Positions 43,584-50,187 of a stretch of DNA of 50,187 nucleotides are shown here, piece after piece (the first letter of the stretch is position 1; every line of letters starts with the position of its first letter). Under the pieces are notes generated by a model. The model was not told where the DNA came from. It searched no databases and saw only the letters and a program-made list of their open reading frames with translations. Made by a program: the position numbers and the translations under genes. Source of the DNA: Microcoleus sp. FACHB-68 (lineage in GTDB: Bacteria > Cyanobacteriota > Cyanobacteriia > Cyanobacteriales > Oscillatoriaceae); NCBI RefSeq assembly GCF_014695715.1, contig NZ_JACJOT010000010.1, positions 1-50,187 on the forward strand, written 5' to 3'.

Positions 43584-45059
43584 TCATTCGGCAGTTTGAG
43601 GAGTCAGCCGGCTCGCAACTTGCTTGACAAAAGATTGCAAAAATGCAGCCTGCTGATTTTGCTGAAATACACTTTGCAGTGTTTTCCCCAACTTGTCAAA
43701 ATTCAAAGGTTTCTCATCAGAAACCGGCACTGCAACATCTTGAGCTTGGAAATATTCAATCAAACTCACCCCCGCAATTCGCGTCAGATAAGCAGCACTC
43801 ACGCCTTGAATTGCGCCGCCGGCAACAAAGGTAATTGCATTACTTTTGAGGACGGTACTAATTGTTTTTGTGGAAAGTTCAACTAACCCCAACTTCAGCA
43901 TAAAAGTTGCCATTGTCGTAGCAATTGCCTGGGCTTGCTGGAGGGAAAACTTTTGCTGGTAAATGGCACCGAGATCAACAACAAGCTGAGAGGCAATTGC
44001 GCCGGTTGCAAGCAAATCGAGGGCGGGAACAGGGTTGGCAAAGGCGGCTGCGGCAGCAATCCACTGATATTGCTCGATTGCCGGCATGGCGCGATCACGT
44101 CTTATACGATTCAATGCCGTTTTTGCTTCTAATTTCAATGCACCGGCTGCCCGCAGGGTACTTGCAAATACCAGCTTTTGGGCATCCTCTGCCAGAATTT
44201 GGCAGAGCCGGCTCGTGAGAGAATTAATCTCTGGTGCCGGCACCTCTTGCCACTCCTTGACTGAACCATCCGGTTGATGCTGGCGGACTTTCACCGGCAC
44301 AGGGGAAGCGGAAATCGCCATCACATCCCCACTATTTAGGATTTCTTTAATCCTGAATTGCTGCTGCTGCAAAACGGTTGCTCGTTCTTCGGGCAAATAT
44401 TGGTCTTGCTTATTCCACAGCAAAATAGTTCGCACACCTGCGGATGTTAGTTGTTGCAGGGTTTGGCATTCCGGTTCAGTTAAATCGCCGGTGATCACAA
44501 ACAGCACCAAGTCTGAGGCAATTGCCAATTCTAGGGCATTTTTCTGGGCAGTGGTTCCGCTATCCGTCCCCGCAAACAATGCCGGTGTCTCTGTGAAGGT
44601 GATTGGCTGGAGTTGCGGCATGGCAGACTTTAACGCTTGGATCAGCGTTGTTTTACCGGCTGCCTTCCCACCAGTAACAGCAAGGCGAATTTCCTGCCGG
44701 TCTAACTCAGCTTTGAGCTGGTTTCCCCGTTCCCCCATTGTCTGGCACACACCCTTGATCGCCGCTTGAGAATTGGCATCGAGGTTTTGTGTCTCAGCCT
44801 CCAGATGCCCAATCATGGTTTCTGCTTCTGCGAGGGCTTTTTCTACCGTTTGCCGGTCTAGAAGCGCCAGTGTTGGAGTCGGTTTGATTTTGGGCGTTCC
44901 TTGCTGAAGCCACCACGCCGCCGCGCCGGCTCCGATCACCCCCAAAACCGTCCACTCACCCACCTGCACAACTGAGTGATGGAGACTTTCTAACAACCAC
45001 AGGGAAAATGAAAGACCAATGCCCCCAATTAAAATGGGTCGCCGCAAGTTGACAGCCAT
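43584..45059 (-). CDS. DUF697-type GTPase, second copy with altered G3 site
   Basis: A 491-residue paralogue of the preceding GTPase. It starts with two membrane segments (about 8-25 and 36-52), then a coiled-coil patch and a GTPase domain with P-loop GGKAAGKT (130-137) and G4 NKQD. The G3 region reads FTETPALFAG and lacks the usual DxxG. DUF697-like hydrophobic helices follow (about 330-450). Loss of DxxG argues for weak or absent GTP hydrolysis, or a regulatory partner role beside the first copy. The two genes are 232 bases apart on the same strand. Confidence 0.85.
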   Translation of the reverse strand: MAVNLRRPILIGGIGLSFSLWLLESLHHSVVQVGEWTVLGVIGAGAAAWWLQQGTPKIKPTPTLALLDRQTVEKALAEAETMIGHLEAETQNLDANSQAAIKGVCQTMGERGNQLKAELDRQEIRLAVTGGKAAGKTTLIQALKSAMPQLQPITFTETPALFAGTDSGTTAQKNALELAIASDLVLFVITGDLTEPECQTLQQLTSAGVRTILLWNKQDQYLPEERATVLQQQQFRIKEILNSGDVMAISASPVPVKVRQHQPDGSVKEWQEVPAPEINSLTSRLCQILAEDAQKLVFASTLRAAGALKLEAKTALNRIRRDRAMPAIEQYQWIAAAAAFANPVPALDLLATGAIASQLVVDLGAIYQQKFSLQQAQAIATTMATFMLKLGLVELSTKTISTVLKSNAITFVAGGAIQGVSAAYLTRIAGVSLIEYFQAQDVAVPVSDEKPLNFDKLGKTLQSVFQQNQQAAFLQSFVKQVASRLTPQTAE

Positions 45060-45562
45060 AGACAGAATTTAAGATTTTGTTTGGGATCGTGCCGGCAAAA
45101 GATAAAACAAGGTTAGACCTTGCTTTAGCTTCACACGCTTCACTGCATCTCATTCTACCTTTAGGGGCACTGCTGCGTAGGGTTGCCCGGTGCCGGTGAA
45201 ATCACAATCACTTTTTCACAGATTCATTCACAATGAATACCCAAAGAAAAATCTTTTACGGAAGGATATGTTAACTCGTCAAACTGAATTGTTCCCTAAA
45301 TTTCGCCGTAAGCACAGGATAGGCAAGGGTTAGGGCGCTGACTATCCCTTACTCAACCTTAGATAAAGCCCGTCAAGCAATCTTGAGCAGGATGTACGAT
45401 CCGTTACCTGAGGCGACGCGAACCTACACGCGAAGCAAACGCTCTCGCTGGCTTTCCCTAGACCTATCTTTAAAAAATAGTTCGTCAAACCATTGACTTT
45501 CCGCCAAGGTAGTGCGATTCAATAATAGGTATTCTCAGGTAATCTTTTCTAAGGATAATTTG
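45060..45562. other. Non-coding stretch before the secreted small protein
   Basis: About 500 bases with no supported gene. It holds promoters for the divergent GTPase and the small secreted protein. I see no strong hairpin or repeat beyond short degenerate copies of common cyanobacterial intergenic sequence (near 45410-45460). Confidence 0.45.
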
Positions 45563-45967
45563 ATGAGGTTCAATCAGTCCTTCTGTACCTTCATGGCCGC
45601 TACCGCTTTAGCTGCGCCATTAGTTTCACTGAGTGTCAAAAGCACCCAAGCTCAAACTGAAAATCTCACGTTTACGCTCATCAACAGAGCAAGCAGTCCT
45701 TTAACAGAGTTTTACACCTCTCCTACCGGCGTTAATAACTGGGAAAGAGATATTTTAGGGGTGGATGTGCTCAACCGGGGAGAGTCCGCACAAGTGAGCA
45801 TTGCCGACGGTCGTCGCACCTGCATCTACGACATCAGGGGTATCTTCGCTGACGGTGAAACGGTCGAAGACTACCGCGTCAATCTTTGCGATCTACAGAG
45901 TTACGAGTTCTTCGACCGTTCGCCGAACGGCTCGTCCGACCGCTCGCCGGTACGCGCTTTGTGGTAA
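45563..45967 (+). CDS. Small secreted conserved protein
   Basis: A 134-residue protein with an N-terminal signal peptide (MRFNQSFCTFMAATALAAPL then VSLSVKSTQAQTEN, cleavage likely after AQA). The mature part is rich in beta-type residues, with LTFTLINRASSPLTEFYTSP and two Cys (in RRTCIYDIRG and VNLCDLQ) that could form a disulphide. It matches a conserved hypothetical family of cyanobacteria. The start at 45563 has AAGGA seven bases upstream; an upstream in-frame start at 45512 is less likely. The end is low-complexity (DRSPNGSSDRSP). Confidence 0.7.
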   Translation: MRFNQSFCTFMAATALAAPLVSLSVKSTQAQTENLTFTLINRASSPLTEFYTSPTGVNNWERDILGVDVLNRGESAQVSIADGRRTCIYDIRGIFADGETVEDYRVNLCDLQSYEFFDRSPNGSSDRSPVRALW

Positions 45968-46157
45968 TCGTCCCCTAAGGCTCATGATAATTAGCGCTAA
46001 CGCTCAAACACACAAAAGTCACCCAAAGGCTTTGCGATAATGATTGCCAGCTCTGGCCGGCTGGCAATTGCTGAAACGACAGAAGGGAAAGCCTTCGACA
46101 CGCATCTACTTATTTTTATTAGAAAAACTCGCTGGAATTTCTATCGCGCTAAAAACT

Positions 46158-46189
46158 AAGCCCTGCAATCAGATCTGATTACAGGGCTT
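46158..46189. terminator. Bidirectional terminator near the initiator tRNA
   Basis: A near-perfect 32-base palindrome: AAGCCCTGCAATCAGA with its complement, one mismatch, followed by T runs on both strands. It can end the tRNA transcript (minus strand) and transcripts from the left. Confidence 0.8.
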
Positions 46190-46203
46190 TTAAAGTTTTT
46201 ATT

Positions 46204-46280
<77 letters not shown>

Positions 46281-46324
46281 TCGCTTTGTCGCTTTTATTA
46301 ATATAACTCGGAACCTAACAAATT

Positions 46325-46402
46325 GGCAACCCCTCTAGACAAACTATTTTGAACTCCTGCCGGCGCAACTGCGATTTTGACTGTTGCGCTTTAGGGGTTG
46401 CC
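46325..46402. ncRNA. Nested inverted repeat, candidate structured RNA
   Basis: The outer arms GGCAACCCCT and AGGGGTTGCC (10 bp) enclose a second inverted repeat GCGCAAC/GTTGCGC (46363-46369 and 46383-46389). It lies 45 bases from the 5' end of the tRNA. It may be a small RNA, an attenuator or a palindromic element. No gene is seen in the surrounding 46281-46554. Confidence 0.4.
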
Positions 46403-46554
46403 TTGTCAGCGTCATGAAAGAGTAGCGTCTAACCCTCAGCCTTAAGGGCCGATCATCCGAGTCAGAAACTGACTGCTGCTGAAACGACGGCAGTACAGCT
46501 ACTGGCACAAGCGTCTCACTAGACTGCTCCGATTGGGTTCGCTGCCCCTTCTCC

Positions 46555-46839
46555 TTATCGGCCTACACCTGCCGGCTGCCGGAGTGTCTCACCTGCCGTA
46601 AAGCCGGCTAAAACTGGCTGCTGCGGTTCTTGCCGCTGCTTGATAGTTTGCAGTTGTAACAATAAGGTTTCAATTTCTGCTTGGAGATGCAGGAACTTCA
46701 CTTGCTGATCGGCTTGATAAGGAGACTTCATCGATTCTATCGGTTTATTTCTAATGGGTGACGACACCAGAGCATCGCTAGACCCTGGGGACTGAGTACA
46801 AGTGGATGGACAATTTGACATCTGTAATTGGTTAGTCAT
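46555..46839 (-). CDS. Small coiled-coil protein
   Basis: A 94-residue protein with a conserved-looking central helix (SPYQADQQVKFLHLQAEIET then LLLQLQTIKQRQ, about 39-69) likely to form a short coiled coil. The ends are low-complexity (Ser/Pro/Thr at the start, Gly/Ala at the end). The core resembles small hypothetical proteins of other cyanobacteria. There is no signal peptide or membrane segment and no clear ribosome site. Real expression is likely but not certain. Confidence 0.6.
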   Translation of the reverse strand: MTNQLQMSNCPSTCTQSPGSSDALVSSPIRNKPIESMKSPYQADQQVKFLHLQAEIETLLLQLQTIKQRQEPQQPVLAGFTAGETLRQPAGVGR

Positions 46840-47012
46840 TTTTGCCTACTCACACCATGACGTATTGTAACCTGAACTATAAATTAATTTGCATCCAATT
46901 TGTCAATTTTCTGCTTGTGTCAGTTTCTCAACTGACTGAGATTTTTACCAGCATCTGATCAAAGGCGTAGGCTTTCTGGAGGATCGAGGTAAACTAAAGG
47001 TTAAAACTAATT

Positions 47013-48173
47013 TTGTTTGCATCTGAACCCCTAAAAACCGTGACTCTGAGCCTGTCTGCTGCTGATTCTCATGCCTCTGGGGCAAACCTTCATACGGGCG
47101 ACCAGCCGGTCGCTGCTAAAGGCTGGCCCGGTCTGATCAAAGCCTATCGGTCTTACCTGCCTGTGACAGATACCACGCCGGTAGTGACCCTGCAAGAGGG
47201 CAACACCCCTCTCATCCCCGTTCCCTCGATTGCCAAGCTGGTTGGTAAAGAGGTGAGAGTTTTTGTGAAATATGATGGTCTCAACCCCACCGGCAGCTTT
47301 AAAGACCGGGGAATGACAATGGCCATTTCCAAAGCCAAGGAAGCCGGAGCGCAGGCAGTGATTTGTGCCAGCACCGGCAATACCTCAGCCGCAGCAGCAG
47401 CTTATGCACGGCGGGGGGGGATGCGAGCCTTTGTTCTGATTCCGGAAGGCTATGTGGCGCTGGGTAAGTTGGCGCAGGCGTTGGTGTATGGGGCTGAAGT
47501 TCTATCAATTAAGGGAAATTTTGACCGGGCGCTGGAGATTGTGCGGGATATGGCGTCTCACTATCCGGTGACGCTGGTAAACTCGGTCAATCCCTACCGG
47601 CTGGAAGGTCAGAAAACCGCTGCATTTGAGGTGGTAGACGTTCTCGGTGATGCCCCCGACTGGCTGTGTATTCCCGTGGGTAATGCGGGGAATATCACTG
47701 CATACTGGATGGGTTTTTGTCAATACCATCAGGAAGGAAAATGCGGTCGCTTACCGCGAATGATGGGATTTCAAGCAGCCGGTGCAGCCCCCATCGTCAC
47801 CGGCGCACCTGTGACCAATCCAGAAACTTTGGCCACAGCGATTCGGATCGGCAACCCGGCCAACTGGGAGCGGGCACTCGCGGCGGGAGAAGCGAGCCAA
47901 GGGCAATTTAATGCTGTCACAGACGAGGAAATTTTAGAGGCTTATCGTCTACTGGCTAGCCAAGAAGGTATTTTTTGTGAACCGGCGAGTGCTGCATCCG
48001 TCGCCGGCTTACTGAAAGTGAAAGATCGCGTTCCTGCCGGCGCAACCGTGGTTTGCGTGCTCACCGGCAACGGTCTTAAAGACCCAGATAGTGCCATCCA
48101 TCACTGTAACAACGCATTTAAGCAGGGGATTGATCCGAGTTTATCGGCGGTAGCATCAGTAATGGGTTTTTAG
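47013..48173 (+). CDS. thrC: Threonine synthase
   Basis: This PLP enzyme converts O-phosphohomoserine to threonine. The PLP lysine is in [11 protein letters not shown] (Lys97 from the TTG at 47013), with the phosphate-binding IPVGNAGN loop further on and the substrate region GNTPLIPVP near 63-71. The start is uncertain: TTG at 47013 or GTG at 47040, and the first 35 residues are not conserved. The 3' end overlaps the convergent coiled-coil gene by 56 bases. Confidence 0.95.
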   Translation: MFASEPLKTVTLSLSAADSHASGANLHTGDQPVAAKGWPGLIKAYRSYLPVTDTTPVVTLQEGNTPLIPVPSIAKLVGKEVRVFVKYDGLNPTGSFKDRGMTMAISKAKEAGAQAVICASTGNTSAAAAAYARRGGMRAFVLIPEGYVALGKLAQALVYGAEVLSIKGNFDRALEIVRDMASHYPVTLVNSVNPYRLEGQKTAAFEVVDVLGDAPDWLCIPVGNAGNITAYWMGFCQYHQEGKCGRLPRMMGFQAAGAAPIVTGAPVTNPETLATAIRIGNPANWERALAAGEASQGQFNAVTDEEILEAYRLLASQEGIFCEPASAASVAGLLKVKDRVPAGATVVCVLTGNGLKDPDSAIHHCNNAFKQGIDPSLSAVASVMGF

Positions 48174-48675
48174 CCTCAGCCGCCGTCGCTGCCGGCCCAT
48201 CTGTGCCGGTGAGGGCGGCGCGGGCGGCTTTAAGCCGGTCCATCGTATCCCCCAAAGCCGTTGTTAAACTTTCGCGGGTTTGGATATGGGCAGCTTGTTC
48301 GACTTTCAGGGCATCTGCCAAACGCGCAACTTCTTGAAGAACCAGATCCCGTTCCCTGAACAACTCCACCAGTTTGGCTTTTGCTTCATCAGCTGCCAAT
48401 TGTTCCATTTGTTGAGCGAGGGTGTCCCCAGTGCCGGTTCCGCCGGGTTTGAGGTGGGGAAAGCCTTCCTGAAGGCGCTGAATTGTTGCCTTCAGAGATT
48501 CAATCGTTTGTTGGGCTAGCTTCGCCTCAGTTCGACGCTGCTGCGCTTCTTTGTTGTAAAGTTCGCGCCAATGTTCGGCACTCGTATGGGCCGCCTCTCG
48601 TTCGGCTTCACGCTCTGCTAATTGCTGTTGCAGAGCTTTAATTTCATCCAACCACTGCTTAACGTCGTGAGTCAT
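48118..48675 (-). CDS. Coiled-coil protein, conserved hypothetical
   Basis: A 185-residue protein made mostly of charged helices. Heptad-type coiled coils cover about 5-70 ([18 protein letters not shown]) and 85-150 ([20 protein letters not shown]). A GGTGTG hinge separates them and the C-terminal tail is Ala/Pro-rich. It has no membrane segment. Such proteins are found in other cyanobacteria but I cannot name a function. It overlaps the 3' end of thrC by 56 bases in antisense. An AAAATCT-type repeat precedes its start. Confidence 0.7.
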   Translation of the reverse strand: MTHDVKQWLDEIKALQQQLAEREAEREAAHTSAEHWRELYNKEAQQRRTEAKLAQQTIESLKATIQRLQEGFPHLKPGGTGTGDTLAQQMEQLAADEAKAKLVELFRERDLVLQEVARLADALKVEQAAHIQTRESLTTALGDTMDRLKAARAALTGTDGPAATAAEAKNPLLMLPPINSDQSPA

Positions 48676-48678
48676 ATC

Positions 48679-48703
48679 AATTTTAGATTTTAGATTTTAA
48701 ATT
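48679..48703 (-). repeat. AAAATCT heptamer repeat, second site
   Basis: Three copies of AAAATCT read on the minus strand (one degenerate). The same heptamer occurs at 8428-8456. This one is located a few bases upstream of the coiled-coil gene start. Confidence 0.75.
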
Positions 48704-48754
48704 GTTCTTTGTCTGAACGTGCTTTGTGTCCTTATTTAAGGATGCCCATAATGA

Positions 48755-49693
48755 ATGACGAAGGACAAAGAATTGATAAGTAATAATAATCTTAAATCGA
48801 AAATGCTATCAACTCGCTTTTTCCGGTTCTTTCGCCACCTGAATTTGGCAACACTGCGGGAAATTATCAAGCGCGTGGGGGAACAGCGATTAGCCGGCTT
48901 ATCGGCGGAAATGGCCTATAACGCGATGTTAGCCATTTGTCCGGCGATTTTGGCGTTTTTAGCGGCAATTGGGCTGTTTGAATCATTGCAATCAACGATT
49001 TACGACCTGGCGCGTCAGGTCGCTAAGTTCGCCCCGGATGATGTTCGCATTCTGATTCGCAGTTTGATCCAAGAGCTTAGCATTACGAGAAATCAAAGGC
49101 TGTTTTCTTTGAGCTTTATTGCCTCGCTCTGGGCATTTTCGGGTGCCCTGAGCGCGGCGATGGCCGCCCTTGATCAAATTTATCAAATTCCTCCCTCTCA
49201 AACTCGACCGTTTTGGCTAGCCAAATTGGTTTCTCTCGCTCTCACCCTTGGGACGATTTTGCTGCTGATCAACGCCTCAGCCTTGGTGTTTATTAGTGAC
49301 CTGATCGTGCGATTGGTTGCCAGCCAAGGTGATGATACCGTGGAGTATGGATTACTGAGACTTTGGCGGCTGTTTACCTGGCCTGTGGCTTTAGGAATTG
49401 TTTCTGTTGCCTTTGGCTTTATCTATCGTTATGGACCGAGCCGGTGGCCTGCTGGAACGCCGGTTATGCCCGGTGCTGTTTTAGCGGCAGTCTTTTGGGC
49501 AATTTTATCGGGCCTGTTTCGGCTGTATGTTTCCCATTTTGGTAACTACAACCGAACTTATGGGATTGTGGGTGCTGTGATTGTTTTGTTGCTGTGGCTG
49601 TACTTGAGTTCGCTAATGATGTTAATTGGCGCTCAGTTAAATGTCACAGTTGGGGAGGTCATGCGCCGGCCTCAATACGGGAAAAGAAAATAG
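48755..49693 (+). CDS. YihY/BrkB family membrane protein
   Basis: A 312-residue inner-membrane protein with six predicted helices. It matches the YihY/BrkB family: RLAGLSAEMAYNAMLAICPA near 46-65, the loop GALSAAMAALDQIYQIPPS and the C-terminal YGIVGAVIVLLLWLYLSSLM. The family was once thought to be RNase BN or a virulence factor. Its true role is unclear; a transport or envelope function is usually assumed. A short low-complexity ACTCA-rich repeat follows the stop (about 49703-49753). Confidence 0.9.
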   Translation: MTKDKELISNNNLKSKMLSTRFFRFFRHLNLATLREIIKRVGEQRLAGLSAEMAYNAMLAICPAILAFLAAIGLFESLQSTIYDLARQVAKFAPDDVRILIRSLIQELSITRNQRLFSLSFIASLWAFSGALSAAMAALDQIYQIPPSQTRPFWLAKLVSLALTLGTILLLINASALVFISDLIVRLVASQGDDTVEYGLLRLWRLFTWPVALGIVSVAFGFIYRYGPSRWPAGTPVMPGAVLAAVFWAILSGLFRLYVSHFGNYNRTYGIVGAVIVLLLWLYLSSLMMLIGAQLNVTVGEVMRRPQYGKRK

Positions 49694-49702
49694 GTAAGAG
49701 GG

Positions 49703-49753
49703 ACTCACTACTTTCCCACTCACTACTGAGCACTCAGCACACTCCACTCAGTA
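49703..49753. repeat. ACTCA-rich short repeat
   Basis: Degenerate repeats of CACTCA/CACTACT follow the BrkB gene (for example CACTGAG-type and CACTCAGCAC units). This is typical of short intergenic repeats in filamentous cyanobacteria. Confidence 0.55.
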
Positions 49754-49948
49754 CCTTCCCCTGCGGCTTTGCAGCCGGCTGATGATGCCGGTGGTAATAG
49801 AGAGCAATATTAATATCCACAGGATTGAGCCGGGAATAAATGTGAGAATTCCAAAGCCTCTCAGCAGCCACACGAGGACTGTTAACCCCAAGACAATGCC
49901 AAAAATGTATGGCAAGACGGCTGTTCCCGAATTGAAAGATCGGCTCAC
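49748..49948 (-). CDS. Small membrane protein
   Basis: A 66-residue protein with two hydrophobic helices (about 13-31 and 38-56). The ribosome site AGGAGG lies about ten bases before the GTG start at 49948, supporting this start over an overlapping ATG in another frame. The function is unknown. It has an Arg-rich end (SRRGR), which fits a positive-inside membrane topology. Confidence 0.65.
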   Translation of the reverse strand: MSRSFNSGTAVLPYIFGIVLGLTVLVWLLRGFGILTFIPGSILWILILLSITTGIISRLQSRRGRY

Positions 49949-50148
49949 GGCTGTTTCCTCCTAACATGATCGCCTCAAGTATTCACACTAACGATAACAA
50001 GCCAGGAGTAATTTCACAAAAGTCAGCCACATTTTAAAGTGTACCAACCTTGTTGGTTTATATACGTCTTTATATATAACGGTTCTCGATTGAATGAGGT
50101 AGAATAGAGAGCAAGAAAAGGTAAAAAGGCTTTGACTTGACAATAACT

Positions 50149-50187
50149 ATGAGACCCTACAGTCTTGATCTGCGCCAGAAAATTATC
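50149..50187 (+). mobile_element. IS630-family transposase, first 13 codons (window edge)
   Basis: The last 13 codons of the window read MRPYSLDLRQKII, the typical start of IS630-type transposases (a helix-turn-helix before the DDE domain). The rest of the gene and the right end of the element lie outside the window. The left terminal inverted repeat must lie in 49970-50148; I could not fix it. Confidence 0.85.

Overview
The window is a 50 kb piece of a cyanobacterial chromosome. The evidence is a photosystem II D1 gene tail, a complete phycocyanin operon (cpcBACDEF), nblA, an ssl1498-type light-harvesting-like gene, HemY-type protoporphyrinogen oxidase, ClpS, many cyanobacteria-specific DUF families (DUF2811, DUF2103, DUF3082, DUF4112, KGK), five HIP1 octamers (GCGATCGC) and a very strong excess of GCCGGC. 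Heptamer-type short tandem repeats (CCCCTAG, AAAATCT) and MITE-like repeats suggest a filamentous, Oscillatoriales-like genome. No heterocyst gene is present to refine this, and I do not name a species.

Layout. 1-3.4 kb: psbA end, Uma2 endonuclease, an ATP-grasp gene flanked by a broken second Uma2 copy, an HTH-vWA protein and a small NfeD-like OB protein. 3.5-6.7 kb: rsmA, ispE and DUF3082, then a methyltransferase. 7.1-10.9 kb: a small conserved gene, a non-coding stretch with a phased array of DnaA-box-like 9-mers, DUF2811, hemG and an OmpR-type response regulator. 11.5-15.4 kb (minus strand): HNH nuclease, two tandem KGK proteins and a dynamin-like GTPase. 15.9-18.6 kb: clpS, DUF2103, ssl1498-like, nblA and a fasciclin protein. 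18.7-23.4 kb (minus strand): Dabb protein and the cpc operon read as cpcB-cpcA-cpcC-cpcD-cpcE-cpcF. 23.4-25.5 kb: a long gene-poor stretch with a perfect 56-bp tandem duplication and decayed reading frames. 25.5-34.8 kb: M41-type and M15-type peptidases, AEC transporter, phosphoribosyltransferase, GPH-type sugar symporter, hybrid-sensor-like PAS/GAF histidine kinase, TPMT-like methyltransferase and a HEAT-repeat protein. 35-38.3 kb: Dps, DoxX, TetR regulator and Coq4. 38.5-45.1 kb: DUF4112, ABC exporter, TlyA and two DUF697-type GTPases. 45.5-50.2 kb: secreted small protein, initiator tRNA, short coiled-coil gene, thrC, coiled-coil protein, BrkB, small membrane protein, and the first codons of an IS630-type transposase at the right edge.

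Functional themes. Light harvesting dominates: D1, phycocyanin subunits, rod linkers, the CpcE/F lyase that loads bilin on CpcA Cys84, and NblA, which directs rod breakdown together with the Clp system (ClpS is nearby). Membrane and GTPase biology is the second theme (dynamin, two DUF697 GTPases, BrkB, DoxX).

No CRISPR array, prophage or recognised defence island is present. The items I judge most worth a second look are the DnaA-box array at 7745-7818, the His-rich tail on CpcD, the A10 tract that can fuse an N-terminal extension to a KGK protein, the one-frame pseudogene at 24800-25456, the TetR promoter/operator upstream of a TetR-Coq4 pair, and a pair of MITE-like elements.
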